A DNA stretch of 64,000 bases. Origin: Rhodohalobacter sp. SW132 (GTDB taxonomy: Bacteria; Bacteroidota; Rhodothermia; Balneolales; Balneolaceae). The notes under the pieces are model-generated. The model had not been told where the DNA came from, ran no database searches, and was given only the letters and a program-made list of their open reading frames with translations. The stretch spans positions 328,674-392,673 of the forward strand of contig NZ_QUOK01000004.1 of NCBI RefSeq assembly GCF_003390325.1. Reading direction: 5' to 3'. The first letter of the stretch is position 1. Every line of letters begins with the position of its first letter. The position numbers and the translations under genes are program-made. Positions 25,483 through 33,508 of this stretch are shown here, piece by piece.

Positions 25483-26577
25483 TCATAGTAATTCAATCAA
25501 TTTTGTAGCTATTTCCTTCTGCTCATCCTCGCTGAGGAATGGATGCATCGGTAAACTTAACACTTCACGAGAAGCCTTCTCAGATTCGGGGAAGTCACCA
25601 TACTCATGTCCCAGGTGTTCGAATACAGGCTGTTCATGAAAACACTTCGGGTAGTAGACGCCAATCGGAATTCCTGACTCTTTCATGCCGGCAACGATTT
25701 CGTCCCGCCTCCCTTCATCCACGCGGATGGTGTACTGGGCGTAGACGTGGGTGTTGCCATTCAAAACTTTCGGTGTGGTGCAGTGTTCTTTTAACAATTC
25801 GCTGTAGCGGGCGCCAATATCGCCTCGTTTTTGTATTTCATCCGCAAACCCGGGCCACTTGCCTAAAATGACGGCCGCCTGCATGGAGTCGAACCGCCCG
25901 TTGGTGCCTACATGGGTGTGGTAGTGGCGCTTCACGCCGCCGTGGGTGCGGATGGCGCGGATGGTTTCGGCGAGGTCGTCATCGTCCGTAAACAGGGCCC
26001 CGCCGTCGCCATAGCAGCCGAGCGGCTTGGCCGGGAAGAACGAGGTGCTGCCCACCAGCGAGGCCCCGCAGCTTTTTTTACCGTTGCGGGTGGCGCCAAA
26101 ACTCTGGGCGCCGTCTTCCATCACGGCAATGTCGTGCTTTTCGGCAATGGCGTTAATGGCTTCCATCTCCGGCATCTGTCCAAAGAGGCTGACGGGGATG
26201 ATGGCTTTGGTGTTATCCGTGATGGCGGCTTCAATCTTTGAAGCGTCCATATTAAACGTATCGTGCTCAATATCTACAAAAACCGGCGTGGCACCCACCA
26301 GCATGATCACCTCCGCCGAACTGATCCACGAAAACGGAACCGTAATCACCTCATCGCCCGGCCCAACGCCCAGCGCCCGCAGGGCAATCTCCAGGGAGTG
26401 CGTACCGCTGCTGGTCGTAATGCAATGGCTCACCCCCACATAATCCGCCAGCGTCTCCTCCAGCTCATGCACTTCCGGGCCCATGATGTATTGGCCGTGT
26501 TCTAATACTTTGTGAATACGGGTATCAATTTCCGTTTTATATTTCTCGTACTGTGATTTTAAGTCAATAAATTCCAT
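25483..26577 (-). CDS. wbpE: PLP-dependent sugar aminotransferase, WbpE-like (DegT/DnrJ/EryC1/StrS)
   Basis: The enzyme would transfer an amino group to C3 of the keto-uronic sugar made by the WbpB-like dehydrogenase. Key features are TSSGTHSLEIALRALGVGPGDEV in the cofactor-phosphate region (shown as TSSGTHSLEIALRAL), AVMEDGAQSFGA with the PLP-contacting acidic residue, and STSFFPAKPLGCYGDGGAL, whose lysine forms the Schiff base. Length 364 aa is normal. It lies 133 bp downstream of the acetyltransferase gene with a CACAGAG-type repeat between them. The fit with wbpB, wbpD and wbpI neighbours supports the specific name. Confidence 0.87.
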   Translation of the reverse strand: MEFIDLKSQYEKYKTEIDTRIHKVLEHGQYIMGPEVHELEETLADYVGVSHCITTSSGTHSLEIALRALGVGPGDEVITVPFSWISSAEVIMLVGATPVFVDIEHDTFNMDASKIEAAITDNTKAIIPVSLFGQMPEMEAINAIAEKHDIAVMEDGAQSFGATRNGKKSCGASLVGSTSFFPAKPLGCYGDGGALFTDDDDLAETIRAIRTHGGVKRHYHTHVGTNGRFDSMQAAVILGKWPGFADEIQKRGDIGARYSELLKEHCTTPKVLNGNTHVYAQYTIRVDEGRRDEIVAGMKESGIPIGVYYPKCFHEQPVFEHLGHEYGDFPESEKASREVLSLPMHPFLSEDEQKEIATKLIELL

Positions 26578-26607
26578 TTCGGAGTCCTAATTAAGTTCGT
26601 TTTGGTG

Positions 26608-26702
26608 AACCACTAAGGTCACAAAGATATCCACAAAGGACACAGTGTATATTGTTTTTCTTTGTGCGTCTTTGTGCATTCCTTTGTGTACCTCTGTGGT
26701 TA
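26608..26702. repeat. CACAGAG-type imperfect palindrome, copy 1
   Basis: Left arm AACCACTAAGGTCACAAAG and right arm CTTTGTGTACCTCTGTGGTT pair over most of their length. The core ATCCACAAAGGACACAGTG is identical to that of the copy at 27428-27522, in the same orientation. The two copies flank the wbpD gene. Confidence 0.7.
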
Positions 26703-26710
26703 ACCCCCAC

Positions 26711-27409
26711 CTATTTAAATTCATCGTAAGTTTTTGATCCGGATGAAAGATCCTCCGGCAGTGATTCTTCCTCATCCAGATCGAGGCATTTAAGCTGTTC
26801 TGCTTTTCCTGCACCTTGAACCCTGTGCCCTGTACCTTGTACTAACTGATACCTAAACCCACTTTCAGGACAGACCATGATGCCGTCCGGATCCGGATCA
26901 GAGAGATGATGCCCATGCCGACTCATCCACCCTTTCTGCTTTGCGGGGTTGCCGAGCATGAGGGCGTAATCGGGGACGTCTTTGGTCACTACTGCCCCTG
27001 CCCCGATAAATGCGTATCGTCCGATGGTGATGCCGGGCACCACCGTGGCGTTAGCGCCGATGCTGCAGCCTCTTCGGAAAAGAGTCTTTTCATACAGCGA
27101 ATGGCGGTTCACCTGGCTTCGGGGGTTCGTGACGTTGGTCAGCACACAGCTCGGGCCGAGGAACACTTCATCCTCCAGCTCGCAGCCGGTGTAAATCGAA
27201 ACGTTGTTCTGCACCTTCACCCTGCTGCCGATCTTCACATCATTCGCCACAAACACATTCTGCCCAAACACACAGTTCTCGCCGATCTCTGTATTTTTAG
27301 AAATATGACAGAAGTGCCAAATCTTCGTGCCGCTGCCAATGGAGACGGGTTCGTCTACGTAGACGGATTCGTGAATTTTTACGTTATCGATGTTTGTGTT
27401 ACGAGGCAT
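26711..27409 (-). CDS. wbpD: Sugar N-acetyltransferase, WbpD-like, with an in-frame repeat insertion
   Basis: WbpD acetylates the C3 amine made by WbpE. The left-handed helix pattern is clear: [43 protein letters not shown], and later [20 protein letters not shown] with [15 protein letters not shown] start at ATG 27409; the GTG at 27433 lies within a repeat. The family C terminus ([21 protein letters not shown]) is present but is interrupted just before it by about 16 extra residues ([16 protein letters not shown]) encoded at 26795-26842 by a copy of an intergenic repeat. The catalytic helix is upstream and intact, so activity is likely retained. Confidence 0.87.
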   Translation of the reverse strand: MPRNTNIDNVKIHESVYVDEPVSIGSGTKIWHFCHISKNTEIGENCVFGQNVFVANDVKIGSRVKVQNNVSIYTGCELEDEVFLGPSCVLTNVTNPRSQVNRHSLYEKTLFRRGCSIGANATVVPGITIGRYAFIGAGAVVTKDVPDYALMLGNPAKQKGWMSRHGHHLSDPDPDGIMVCPESGFRYQLVQGTGHRVQGAGKAEQLKCLDLDEEESLPEDLSSGSKTYDEFK

Positions 27410-27427
27410 ATTTTTAATTTTTTTTTT

Positions 27428-27522
27428 AACCACAGAGGTTCACAAAGGTATCCACAAAGGACACAGTGTATATTATTTTTCTTTGTGTACCTCTGTGCAT
27501 CCCTTTGTGTCCTCCGTGGTTA
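27428..27522. repeat. CACAGAG-type imperfect palindrome, copy 2
   Basis: AACCACAGAGGTTCACAAAG at the left pairs with CTTTGTGTCCTCCGTGGTT at the right. The right end overlaps the last codon region of wbpB so that the TAA stop (27520-27522) lies in the repeat. Related but diverged copies are at 26608-26702 and 12395-12532, and a half copy at 29797-29845. Confidence 0.7.
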
Positions 27523-28473
27523 AACCCCCAGTTCTTCTATACTCGGATGCATTATTCCTTTCGGATTCTCCGTCAATTCCATAGTTCGTAGTTTATGCAC
27601 CAATTCTATTGATGGTCGCGCGTCATCAATGCCAAAGCCGTTGCCATTTATGGTCTCCTCGTATACTTTTGTGTGCAGATCGGTGAAGCCGCCGCTGAAC
27701 TCCAGCTCTTCGCCGTCCACGGTGATGGTGCGGTAGGTACGCTTGCCATCGCCGGCACTTGTGGGTATATCCTGCGGTTCAAGTGAGAGGTACCACTCCA
27801 CATCGGCGTTCGGCAATTCGAGGAAACCGCCCATGCGGTTCTTTTCACGCACATACAGCTCTACGGTATCCGGGGCACCAAAAAGCCACATCAGCATATC
27901 AAAAAAGTGGATCCCGATGTTGGTACCGATTCCACCCGATTTTTCCATATTCCCCTTCCAGGAGTAGTGGTACCACAGCCCGCGCGAGGTGATGTAGGTC
28001 AGCTTAATCTTATGGCGTTTGCCGTTGTTCCGTGTAGCCAGCTTCTCTTTCAGCTCCACAATTGACGGGTGCACCCGAAGCTGCAGAATGGTCCACACCC
28101 GCTGCCCGTACTCCTCTTCCAGCTCCTGCAGTACATCCAGGTTCCAGGGGTTCAACACCAGTGGTTTTTCGCAGATGACGTCCGCATCCACACGCAGTGC
28201 CAGGCGGATGTGCGCATCATGCAGGTGATTAGGAGAACAAACCGTCAGGTAATGAATCGCATCGCCGTTCATGGCCCTCCTACACTTTTCCAGGTGGCGG
28301 TCGAACCGTTCTACCTCGGTAAAAAAGCTGGCGTCCGGGAAGAAGCTGTCAATAATCCCCACGGAGTCATGGGGATCAACGGCAGCCACCAGACGGTTTC
28401 CCGTGTCCTTAATCGCTTTCAAATGTCTCGGTGCAATGTACCCGGCCAACCCAGTCAATGCGAAGTTTTTCAT
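27520..28473 (-). CDS. wbpB: Gfo/Idh/MocA dehydrogenase, WbpB-like
   Basis: WbpB oxidises UDP-GlcNAcA at C3 with NAD. The N-terminal segment NFALTGLAGYIAPRHLKAI is the WbpB form of the nucleotide-binding turn, VCEKPLVLNPWNLD contains the catalytic EKP lysine, and GIGTNIGIHFFDMLMWLFG gives the substrate-side GxxxDxxxH-like block. Length 317 aa is normal for WbpB/WlbA. Its stop codon is provided by a repeat end. It is the first of the wbpB-D-E run in transcription order. A wbpA-like UDP-GlcNAc 6-dehydrogenase is not in the window, so it must be encoded elsewhere. Confidence 0.87.
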   Translation of the reverse strand: MKNFALTGLAGYIAPRHLKAIKDTGNRLVAAVDPHDSVGIIDSFFPDASFFTEVERFDRHLEKCRRAMNGDAIHYLTVCSPNHLHDAHIRLALRVDADVICEKPLVLNPWNLDVLQELEEEYGQRVWTILQLRVHPSIVELKEKLATRNNGKRHKIKLTYITSRGLWYHYSWKGNMEKSGGIGTNIGIHFFDMLMWLFGAPDTVELYVREKNRMGGFLELPNADVEWYLSLEPQDIPTSAGDGKRTYRTITVDGEELEFSGGFTDLHTKVYEETINGNGFGIDDARPSIELVHKLRTMELTENPKGIMHPSIEELGV

Positions 28474-28581
28474 GATGATTCGTAGTTTTGGTTAAATATT
28501 AAATACCTAAAGCCAAATTCTCTTTTCTAAAGTCTCTAAAGCAGTTTTCTATGGTACAAGGTACAGGGTGCCCCGGCATTT

Positions 28582-28614
28582 CCCGCAATTCTGCGGGACC
28601 AGAAAAACGCTGGC
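28582..28614 (+). repeat. 33-nt two-hairpin element, copy C
   Basis: Stem CCCGCA, loop ATTC, stem TGCGGG, linker A, stem CCAG, loop AAAAACG, stem CTGG, then C. Spacing is identical to copies A and B although it lies 21.7 kb away. Confidence 0.75.
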
Positions 28615-28935
28615 GCCGGGACTGCGAAATACACGCAGCAGGTAACCTTTAACATTTAACAGTGACAGCGTTTCAACATTCAACTTTCATTTTTAAAACT
28701 CATCACTAAACACTAATCACTCAAAACTTTCAGACTCTGCCAGGATATCGGCGAACTGCCACGAGGGTTGGGACTGCGATCCGAGTCGGAGGCAATTCCA
28801 ACGAAGTAGATACTCGCAGCACGCCTTCAAACTCTGGCAGGTCCTTATCTACAATCAACAACTAAAACTAAACCCTAAAAACTCAAAAACCGCACGCTTT
28901 AAGGTCTTAGGGCCAAACCCTGATCCCTGTACCCT

Positions 28936-28968
28936 GCCGGGGCTTTTCCGGTCCCGGCGAATGCCGGG
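28936..28968 (-). repeat. 33-nt two-hairpin element, copy D with compensatory changes
   Basis: Read on the minus strand it is CCCGGC, ATTC, GCCGGG, A, CCGG, AAAAGCC, CCGG, C. Relative to the other copies the last two pairs of stem 1 change from C-G/A-T to G-C/C-G, and the third pair of stem 2 changes from A-T to G-C. Pairing is preserved in both stems. Confidence 0.72.
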
Positions 28969-28979
28969 GAACCTTGCAC

Positions 28980-29513
28980 CTACAATCTATCAACAATTAA
29001 AAACCCTGTTGCGACGGCTGTTAATACCGGAGCAATGACGCGAACATAGTCGACGAAGGCGGCGCGGCGTTTGACTTCCAGGCTGATGATTTCGTCGTTG
29101 CTGAGTCGGTACCTTCGCAGTTCTGCCGGGTAGGGTTCGTTGTAGCGGAAGCGGAAGTTCTGTACGGTTTCCTCCCCCGTCTCGTGGTCGTATCGCGAGA
29201 TGTTTACCTCCAAGCGCATTTTGGACCAATCAAGCGTCGTTTCTCCGGTCCGGAAGCCGATCGGGCCACGTGCGTAGGATATCAGCTCATGGGCGCGGGT
29301 GCCGCGCGGCACCACATAGCGACCGGGCGCGCTCACATCCCCCCATACATTCACCGAATCCGCGAGCTGTCCCGGCTCAGCAATCCGCACAATCCCCTCC
29401 GCCAGTCGAAACATTTGCGACGTCGGTACTTCACGCTGCTGGGCGGTTGTATTTTCGACAGTGTATAGACTGGTCACGATTAAAAGCAGTACAAGAAATA
29501 AAGTCTGTTTCAT
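28980..29513 (-). CDS. SLBB-domain polysaccharide export protein (short Wza-related)
   Basis: A signal peptide (MKQTLFLVLLLIVTSLYTV) precedes a mature chain with one SLBB domain: VNVWGDVSAPGRYVVPRGT followed by RAHELISYARGP. A hydrophobic helix at the C terminus (VRVIAPVLTAVATGFLIV) could anchor it in the membrane. At 177 aa it is much shorter than Wza and has no clear Poly_export domain, so it may be an accessory to the export channel. It lies 464 bp downstream of the Wzc-like kinase in the same direction, the usual neighbour pair, with repeats in the gap. Confidence 0.75.
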   Translation of the reverse strand: MKQTLFLVLLLIVTSLYTVENTTAQQREVPTSQMFRLAEGIVRIAEPGQLADSVNVWGDVSAPGRYVVPRGTRAHELISYARGPIGFRTGETTLDWSKMRLEVNISRYDHETGEETVQNFRFRYNEPYPAELRRYRLSNDEIISLEVKRRAAFVDYVRVIAPVLTAVATGFLIVDRL

Positions 29514-29977
29514 TTTTAGGGGATTGGGGAATTAGTTTATATGTGAATTAGGGAATTTGGGTATTGGGTATAAAATTTCATTTTATGTGGCGGCGTTACA
29601 TGGAATTTTGTTATATCGACTGCTTTTATACGCCGCCCTTTCTACTAAAAAGTTAACCTGTCATTCTGAGTAAGCCGAGCAGCCGAATGGCTGAGAGGCG
29701 CATCGAAGAATCTCCCTGTAATGGGGATTAGTTTATTTGTGAATTTGGTGATTAGTTTATTAAGGAATTTGGGTATTGGGTATTGGGTTTCATTTATTCC
29801 TTTGTGCAACTTCGCGCATACCTCCGTGTCCTCTGTGGTTAATACAGAATGCTTGCAGGACCATGCTCTTCGGTCATCGGTCCTCCGTCCCCGGTCATCT
29901 CATAACTCATCACTAAAAACCGGACGCTTACAGGACCACGCAAAAGCGCGTGGACGCTGTCAGGTCCTCATAACTCA
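29514..29977. other. Repeat-rich gap between export gene and Wzc-like kinase
   Basis: The 464-bp gap contains two similar AT-rich blocks (29525-29575 and 29721-29790, both with GGAATTTGGGTATTGGGTAT). It also has a CATTCTGAG-type repeat, a half CACAGAG element at 29797-29845 and a hairpin CCACGC/GCGTGG at about 29936-29953. That hairpin is flanked by direct repeats ACGCTTACAGGACC and ACGCTGTCAGGTCC. No gene is supported. Confidence 0.55.
29659..29715. repeat. TGTCATTCTGAG...GAAGAATCTCC dispersed repeat
   Basis: The block begins TGTCATTCTGAG and ends CGAAGAATCTCC, with a GCAGCCGAATGGCTG inverted core. This beginning-and-end combination is a widespread intergenic repeat in environmental bacterial genomes. 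I see one copy in the window. Confidence 0.6.
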
Positions 29978-32383
29978 CTAAGCCTTTTCCTTATGATATT
30001 CATCATACGCTTCATAGGCGTAATAGTAGTTGTCGTTTCCGTAGTAATAGTCGGAGCTCTTATGGTGGTCGAAGCCTAAGAGCACGGTGCCAAGGATGTT
30101 TGCGTGAATTCGCTCCAGGTTCCCCAGGGTGTGTTCCAGCTGGGTCTCTTTGGTCTTGTTAAACCTGGCCGCTACAACAATACCATCTGCCAGGCGCATC
30201 ATCGGCGCGGCGTCAGTAATAATTCCGTACGGGGCCGTATCAATCAGAATATGGTCGTATCGTTCTTTCAGTTCAATAATCAGCTTTCTAAGAGCTTCAC
30301 TCTGATTAATGGCTGCCGGGTTGGGCGTCTTCGTCCCGGCCATCAGCAGATCGATACCGGGTGCGGCAGACGGTTTAATTGCCTCTTCAAGCGTAACATC
30401 CTCAAACAAGACTTCTATCAAACCGGGGCGTTGAGATTCCTTCCAGAGAATATGCAGTTTCGGGCGCCTGAGGTCAAGGTCTACTATGAGCACTTTTTTA
30501 CCCGCTTCGGTCAAGGCCACAGCTAAGTTGCTAACAATTGTGGTTTTCCCCTCGCCCTGCGCAGAACTGGTTACAAGGATGGTCTGAAATTTCTCATCCG
30601 GCTGCGAGTAGACAATATTGTTATGCAATCGCCGGAACGATTCCGCCACCGGAGAGATGCGATCCACGAGCGTCAGTATGGTTGAAGATACCTTCCGGCC
30701 ATCTGCTACGGGAATGGTATCATCCCCTTTAAATTTCTCTTTAACCACTTTTTTAATATCAGGGATCACCGACAGTACCGGGTAGTTCAGTTTTCTCATT
30801 TTTTCAGTGCCGTCAATTACTTTGATGAGGGCCTCACGTCCAAACGCATATCCCATACCCACAACGCCGCCAAGCAGCAGGCCGATCAGGCCGATCATAC
30901 GGGTTCGCGGCTCCACCGGTCTTCCCGGCATCATCCCGTAATCCACCGGCCGGCCGAGGCCAAACTGTGTCTGCTCCCAGAACGCGGTTTCGGCGTACTG
31001 GTCGGATACGGTAAGGAAAAGCTGTTCATTTATTTGCACGTCACGCTGCAGGCGGGCAAATTCTACCATATTCTGCGGCAGATTTTCAAAAAACCGGTTC
31101 TCCTCGGTCAGCCGCTCGTCTAGTACTTCCTGCTGCGCCTCGTGCTGGCTTTTTTCCACATTCAGTTCAATCAGGCGGGTCCGGAGATCCAGCAATCGCC
31201 CTGCAATACCGCCATCGCTGCTCCTCAGAAACGTGAGGTACTCTTCCGACTCATCCACCAGCCGTGATGCCACGCGGTTAATTTCTTCCTTCAGCATCGC
31301 AATATTATTGTTGATTTGTACCAACTGGGGCTCCCGCTCAGGGTTCTCCCGTAGTCCGGGATTGCGGTTGAGCAGCAGCATTCGCTCGGTCTCCAGTTCG
31401 GCAAGCTGAAACTGAAGTCGCTCCATGCTTGAGCCTACACCCTCGGCAAACTGCTGGGCCAGGCCGGGGCGGATCTCATCAATCTGCCGTTCGTAGTTTT
31501 CAATCGCCGTATTGATTGCCACAAGACGGGTACGCACCTGTTGCTTTTGACTTTCAAGTTCTGAAATACGTGTAATCAGCTGCTGGGTCTGTCCGTCCAC
31601 AGCCACGATGCCGGAGCGGTCCATAAATTGTTTCAGCTGCTCCTCCTTTTCCCGAAGGTTTTCCTCAATCTGCCGCCGTTCGTCCTCCAGGAACCTCATC
31701 GCAGAGTTGGCCGCCATCCTGTTCTGGTCTGTAGAAAGTTCAGAATAAGAATTAATTGCCTCGTCCACCATCCACTGTGCTTCCATCGGCGAGTAACTGC
31801 GGAAGCGGATTTCGACCACTTCCGTGTCGCGGTCAACTCTGCCATACGAGATATTATTCCGTATCCGCGTCGCAACTGCACCGGCACTCACTACCGTTGA
31901 ATCGATTGGATATTCTTGCCAGAGTACCGGAAACCGCTGGCCGTTTTCCATCAGGTCCTGCTGCATCACTTTATCGGCCAGCATGTTAGACATCCGCCGT
32001 GAGCGCATAATCTGCAGCTCATTGCCCAGCGTGCTGCCCATACCAAAACCGTAGGTAGCGCTCAGAAGCTCAGACAGATCGCCCCCTATCTGTCCCCGGC
32101 TGCTCTGCGATTCGGTAATCAGCAGCGTGCCATTGCTTTCGTATACCGGGATAGTATTATAGGCGTAGGCGAGGGCACCTATCGTAAAGAGCAACGTAAT
32201 GCCGATCACAGCCCACTTGCGCCGCATGAGTACGGCAAAGAGATGTTTCAGGTCAATTTCGTCGTCCGGTGAGTGCCCGCGATCCCCACGCCCCTGCTGG
32301 CTGCCATTTGAATAATAGCCCCTGTTCCCATTATTGCTGCCACTGCGGTAGTTTGATGAAGGGTCGACATTGTTGTCTGACAT
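29978..32383 (-). CDS. wzc: Wzc-like polysaccharide co-polymerase and BY-kinase
   Basis: This 801-residue fusion controls chain length and export through cycles of tyrosine autophosphorylation. A Gly/Asn/Ser-rich cytoplasmic N terminus precedes TM1 near residues 55-72 and a Wzz-like periplasmic coiled-coil region (EENLREKEEQLKQF, YERQIDEIRPG). TM2 follows (GLIGLLLGGVVGMGYAFG). The kinase domain has Walker A SSAQGEGKTTIVSNLA, Walker A' VLIVDLDLRRP and Walker B HILIDTAPYG. The C-terminal tail is tyrosine-rich (DYYYGNDNYYYAYEAYDEY), as in functional BY-kinases. It is the first EPS gene in transcription order, with the SLBB export gene next. Confidence 0.92.
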   Translation of the reverse strand: MSDNNVDPSSNYRSGSNNGNRGYYSNGSQQGRGDRGHSPDDEIDLKHLFAVLMRRKWAVIGITLLFTIGALAYAYNTIPVYESNGTLLITESQSSRGQIGGDLSELLSATYGFGMGSTLGNELQIMRSRRMSNMLADKVMQQDLMENGQRFPVLWQEYPIDSTVVSAGAVATRIRNNISYGRVDRDTEVVEIRFRSYSPMEAQWMVDEAINSYSELSTDQNRMAANSAMRFLEDERRQIEENLREKEEQLKQFMDRSGIVAVDGQTQQLITRISELESQKQQVRTRLVAINTAIENYERQIDEIRPGLAQQFAEGVGSSMERLQFQLAELETERMLLLNRNPGLRENPEREPQLVQINNNIAMLKEEINRVASRLVDESEEYLTFLRSSDGGIAGRLLDLRTRLIELNVEKSQHEAQQEVLDERLTEENRFFENLPQNMVEFARLQRDVQINEQLFLTVSDQYAETAFWEQTQFGLGRPVDYGMMPGRPVEPRTRMIGLIGLLLGGVVGMGYAFGREALIKVIDGTEKMRKLNYPVLSVIPDIKKVVKEKFKGDDTIPVADGRKVSSTILTLVDRISPVAESFRRLHNNIVYSQPDEKFQTILVTSSAQGEGKTTIVSNLAVALTEAGKKVLIVDLDLRRPKLHILWKESQRPGLIEVLFEDVTLEEAIKPSAAPGIDLLMAGTKTPNPAAINQSEALRKLIIELKERYDHILIDTAPYGIITDAAPMMRLADGIVVAARFNKTKETQLEHTLGNLERIHANILGTVLLGFDHHKSSDYYYGNDNYYYAYEAYDEYHKEKA

Positions 32384-32554
32384 ATAAATTCCCCGATAAA
32401 GTAAGCCTCAGATTCTTGAAGAAAGAAAAAGTAAATAAAGTTCAGAAACAAAAATTTCACTCACCATTCCCAAAAATTAGGTAAATATAATGCATTGCTT
32501 TTAAAGGTTTCGGAGAAGCCATTTGGAATTGCAACATAAAGTGGACAATCGTTT

Positions 32555-33247
32555 ATGCATTCATGTGTCTCCACCCTACCAACCGGCCGGTGGATTTGCT
32601 CCGGTACGATCGTTGTGGATGACAGGGGCTATTTTGATTTCGGGCTGCTTGCTACCCGCATCGAGGACGAAAATTACTTCGTGACCCGGATGAAGTCCAA
32701 TACAGTGTATGAGTCGATTGGCGAATGTGACCTTCCCGAGGAGGAAGACCAGCACATTCTAAAAGATGAACGTATTTATTTAACCGGGACAGCGGCCATA
32801 GAGGCGGGAATTGATCAGATTCTCTTGCGACGGGTGGCCATCTATAAAGCCGATGAGAACAAAATCATTGTCGTGATTACCAACAATAAGCAATGGTCGG
32901 CAGCCACAATTGGCGACTTATACAAACGGCGGTGGCAAATCGAGATCTTCTTTAAGCTCATCAAGCAAAACCTGCAAATAAAAACGTTTTTAGGCACCAG
33001 CGAGAACGCTTGTAAGTCTCAGATCTACGTTGCCATGATTGTATACTTGCTGCTGGAACTCATTCGCCGGTCGATCAGCAAAGTCTATCACTGCTTTGGA
33101 CACTTTGTGACGCTCATACGAGTATGCCTGACGCAGTATAATCGTCTGGAATACATCACCAGCGAAATTCAGATTACTGTACAAAAAGCCAAAAAGAAGC
33201 ATAAGCCACCACCGGATACCACCCAACAATCGCTGGCGCTCGGGTAG
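32555..33247 (+). pseudogene. IS4-family transposase, truncated at the 5' end
   Basis: About 230 residues of a DDE transposase remain. VVDDRGYFDF holds the second Asp region, and YKRRWQIEIFFKLIK fits the IS4 signature Y-(2)-R-(3)-E-(6)-K exactly. The part carrying the first catalytic Asp is missing, and the ATG-proximal sequence is non-conserved, so the gene is inactive. No clear terminal inverted repeats are visible on either side. It is the only plus-strand coding remnant between the EPS cluster and the giant-protein operon. Confidence 0.85.
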
Positions 33248-33508
33248 TTTTTATTTTAGAATCTTGTAAATTATATGCGTTTAACGAAAGTCAACGTACT
33301 TTCTATGTCAATCTCAGAAAATGTTCGGACAGGAGTGACTATATATAGATTATTGGGCTAAATAATTGAATTGGTGATATGATAAAAACTACTCTGATGA
33401 GACATCTTATTTTTATACTCAATCTTTAATTTATCACGTAGGATTCTAACTTTATTTGCAACCATCATCTATCAATTTAATAAATTCTTTGGTCGTTCTG
33501 TTTTAATC

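Larger units (their letters stand above)
28474..28979. other. Repeat-rich gap
   Basis: This 506-bp gap upstream of wbpB has no gene I can support. It contains two 33-nt hairpin elements in opposite orientation (28582-28614 and 28936-28968). GTACAAGGTACAGGG at 28554-28568 is the same 15-mer found inside wbpD at 26828-26842 (reverse complement). The inverted-looking pair CTCTGCCAGG and CTCTGGCAGG sits at about 28734 and 28832. A promoter for the wbpBDE run is presumably near 28480-28540. Confidence 0.6.

Noticed and set aside
25469..25487. Possible site-specific attachment repeat beside wbpE
   Set aside because: The similarity to 25298-25317 is explained by homologous 3' flanks of two aminotransferase genes; no integrase is adjacent.
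33248..33508. Right terminal inverted repeat of the IS4 element
   Set aside because: No match could be found between this gap and the DNA before 32555.
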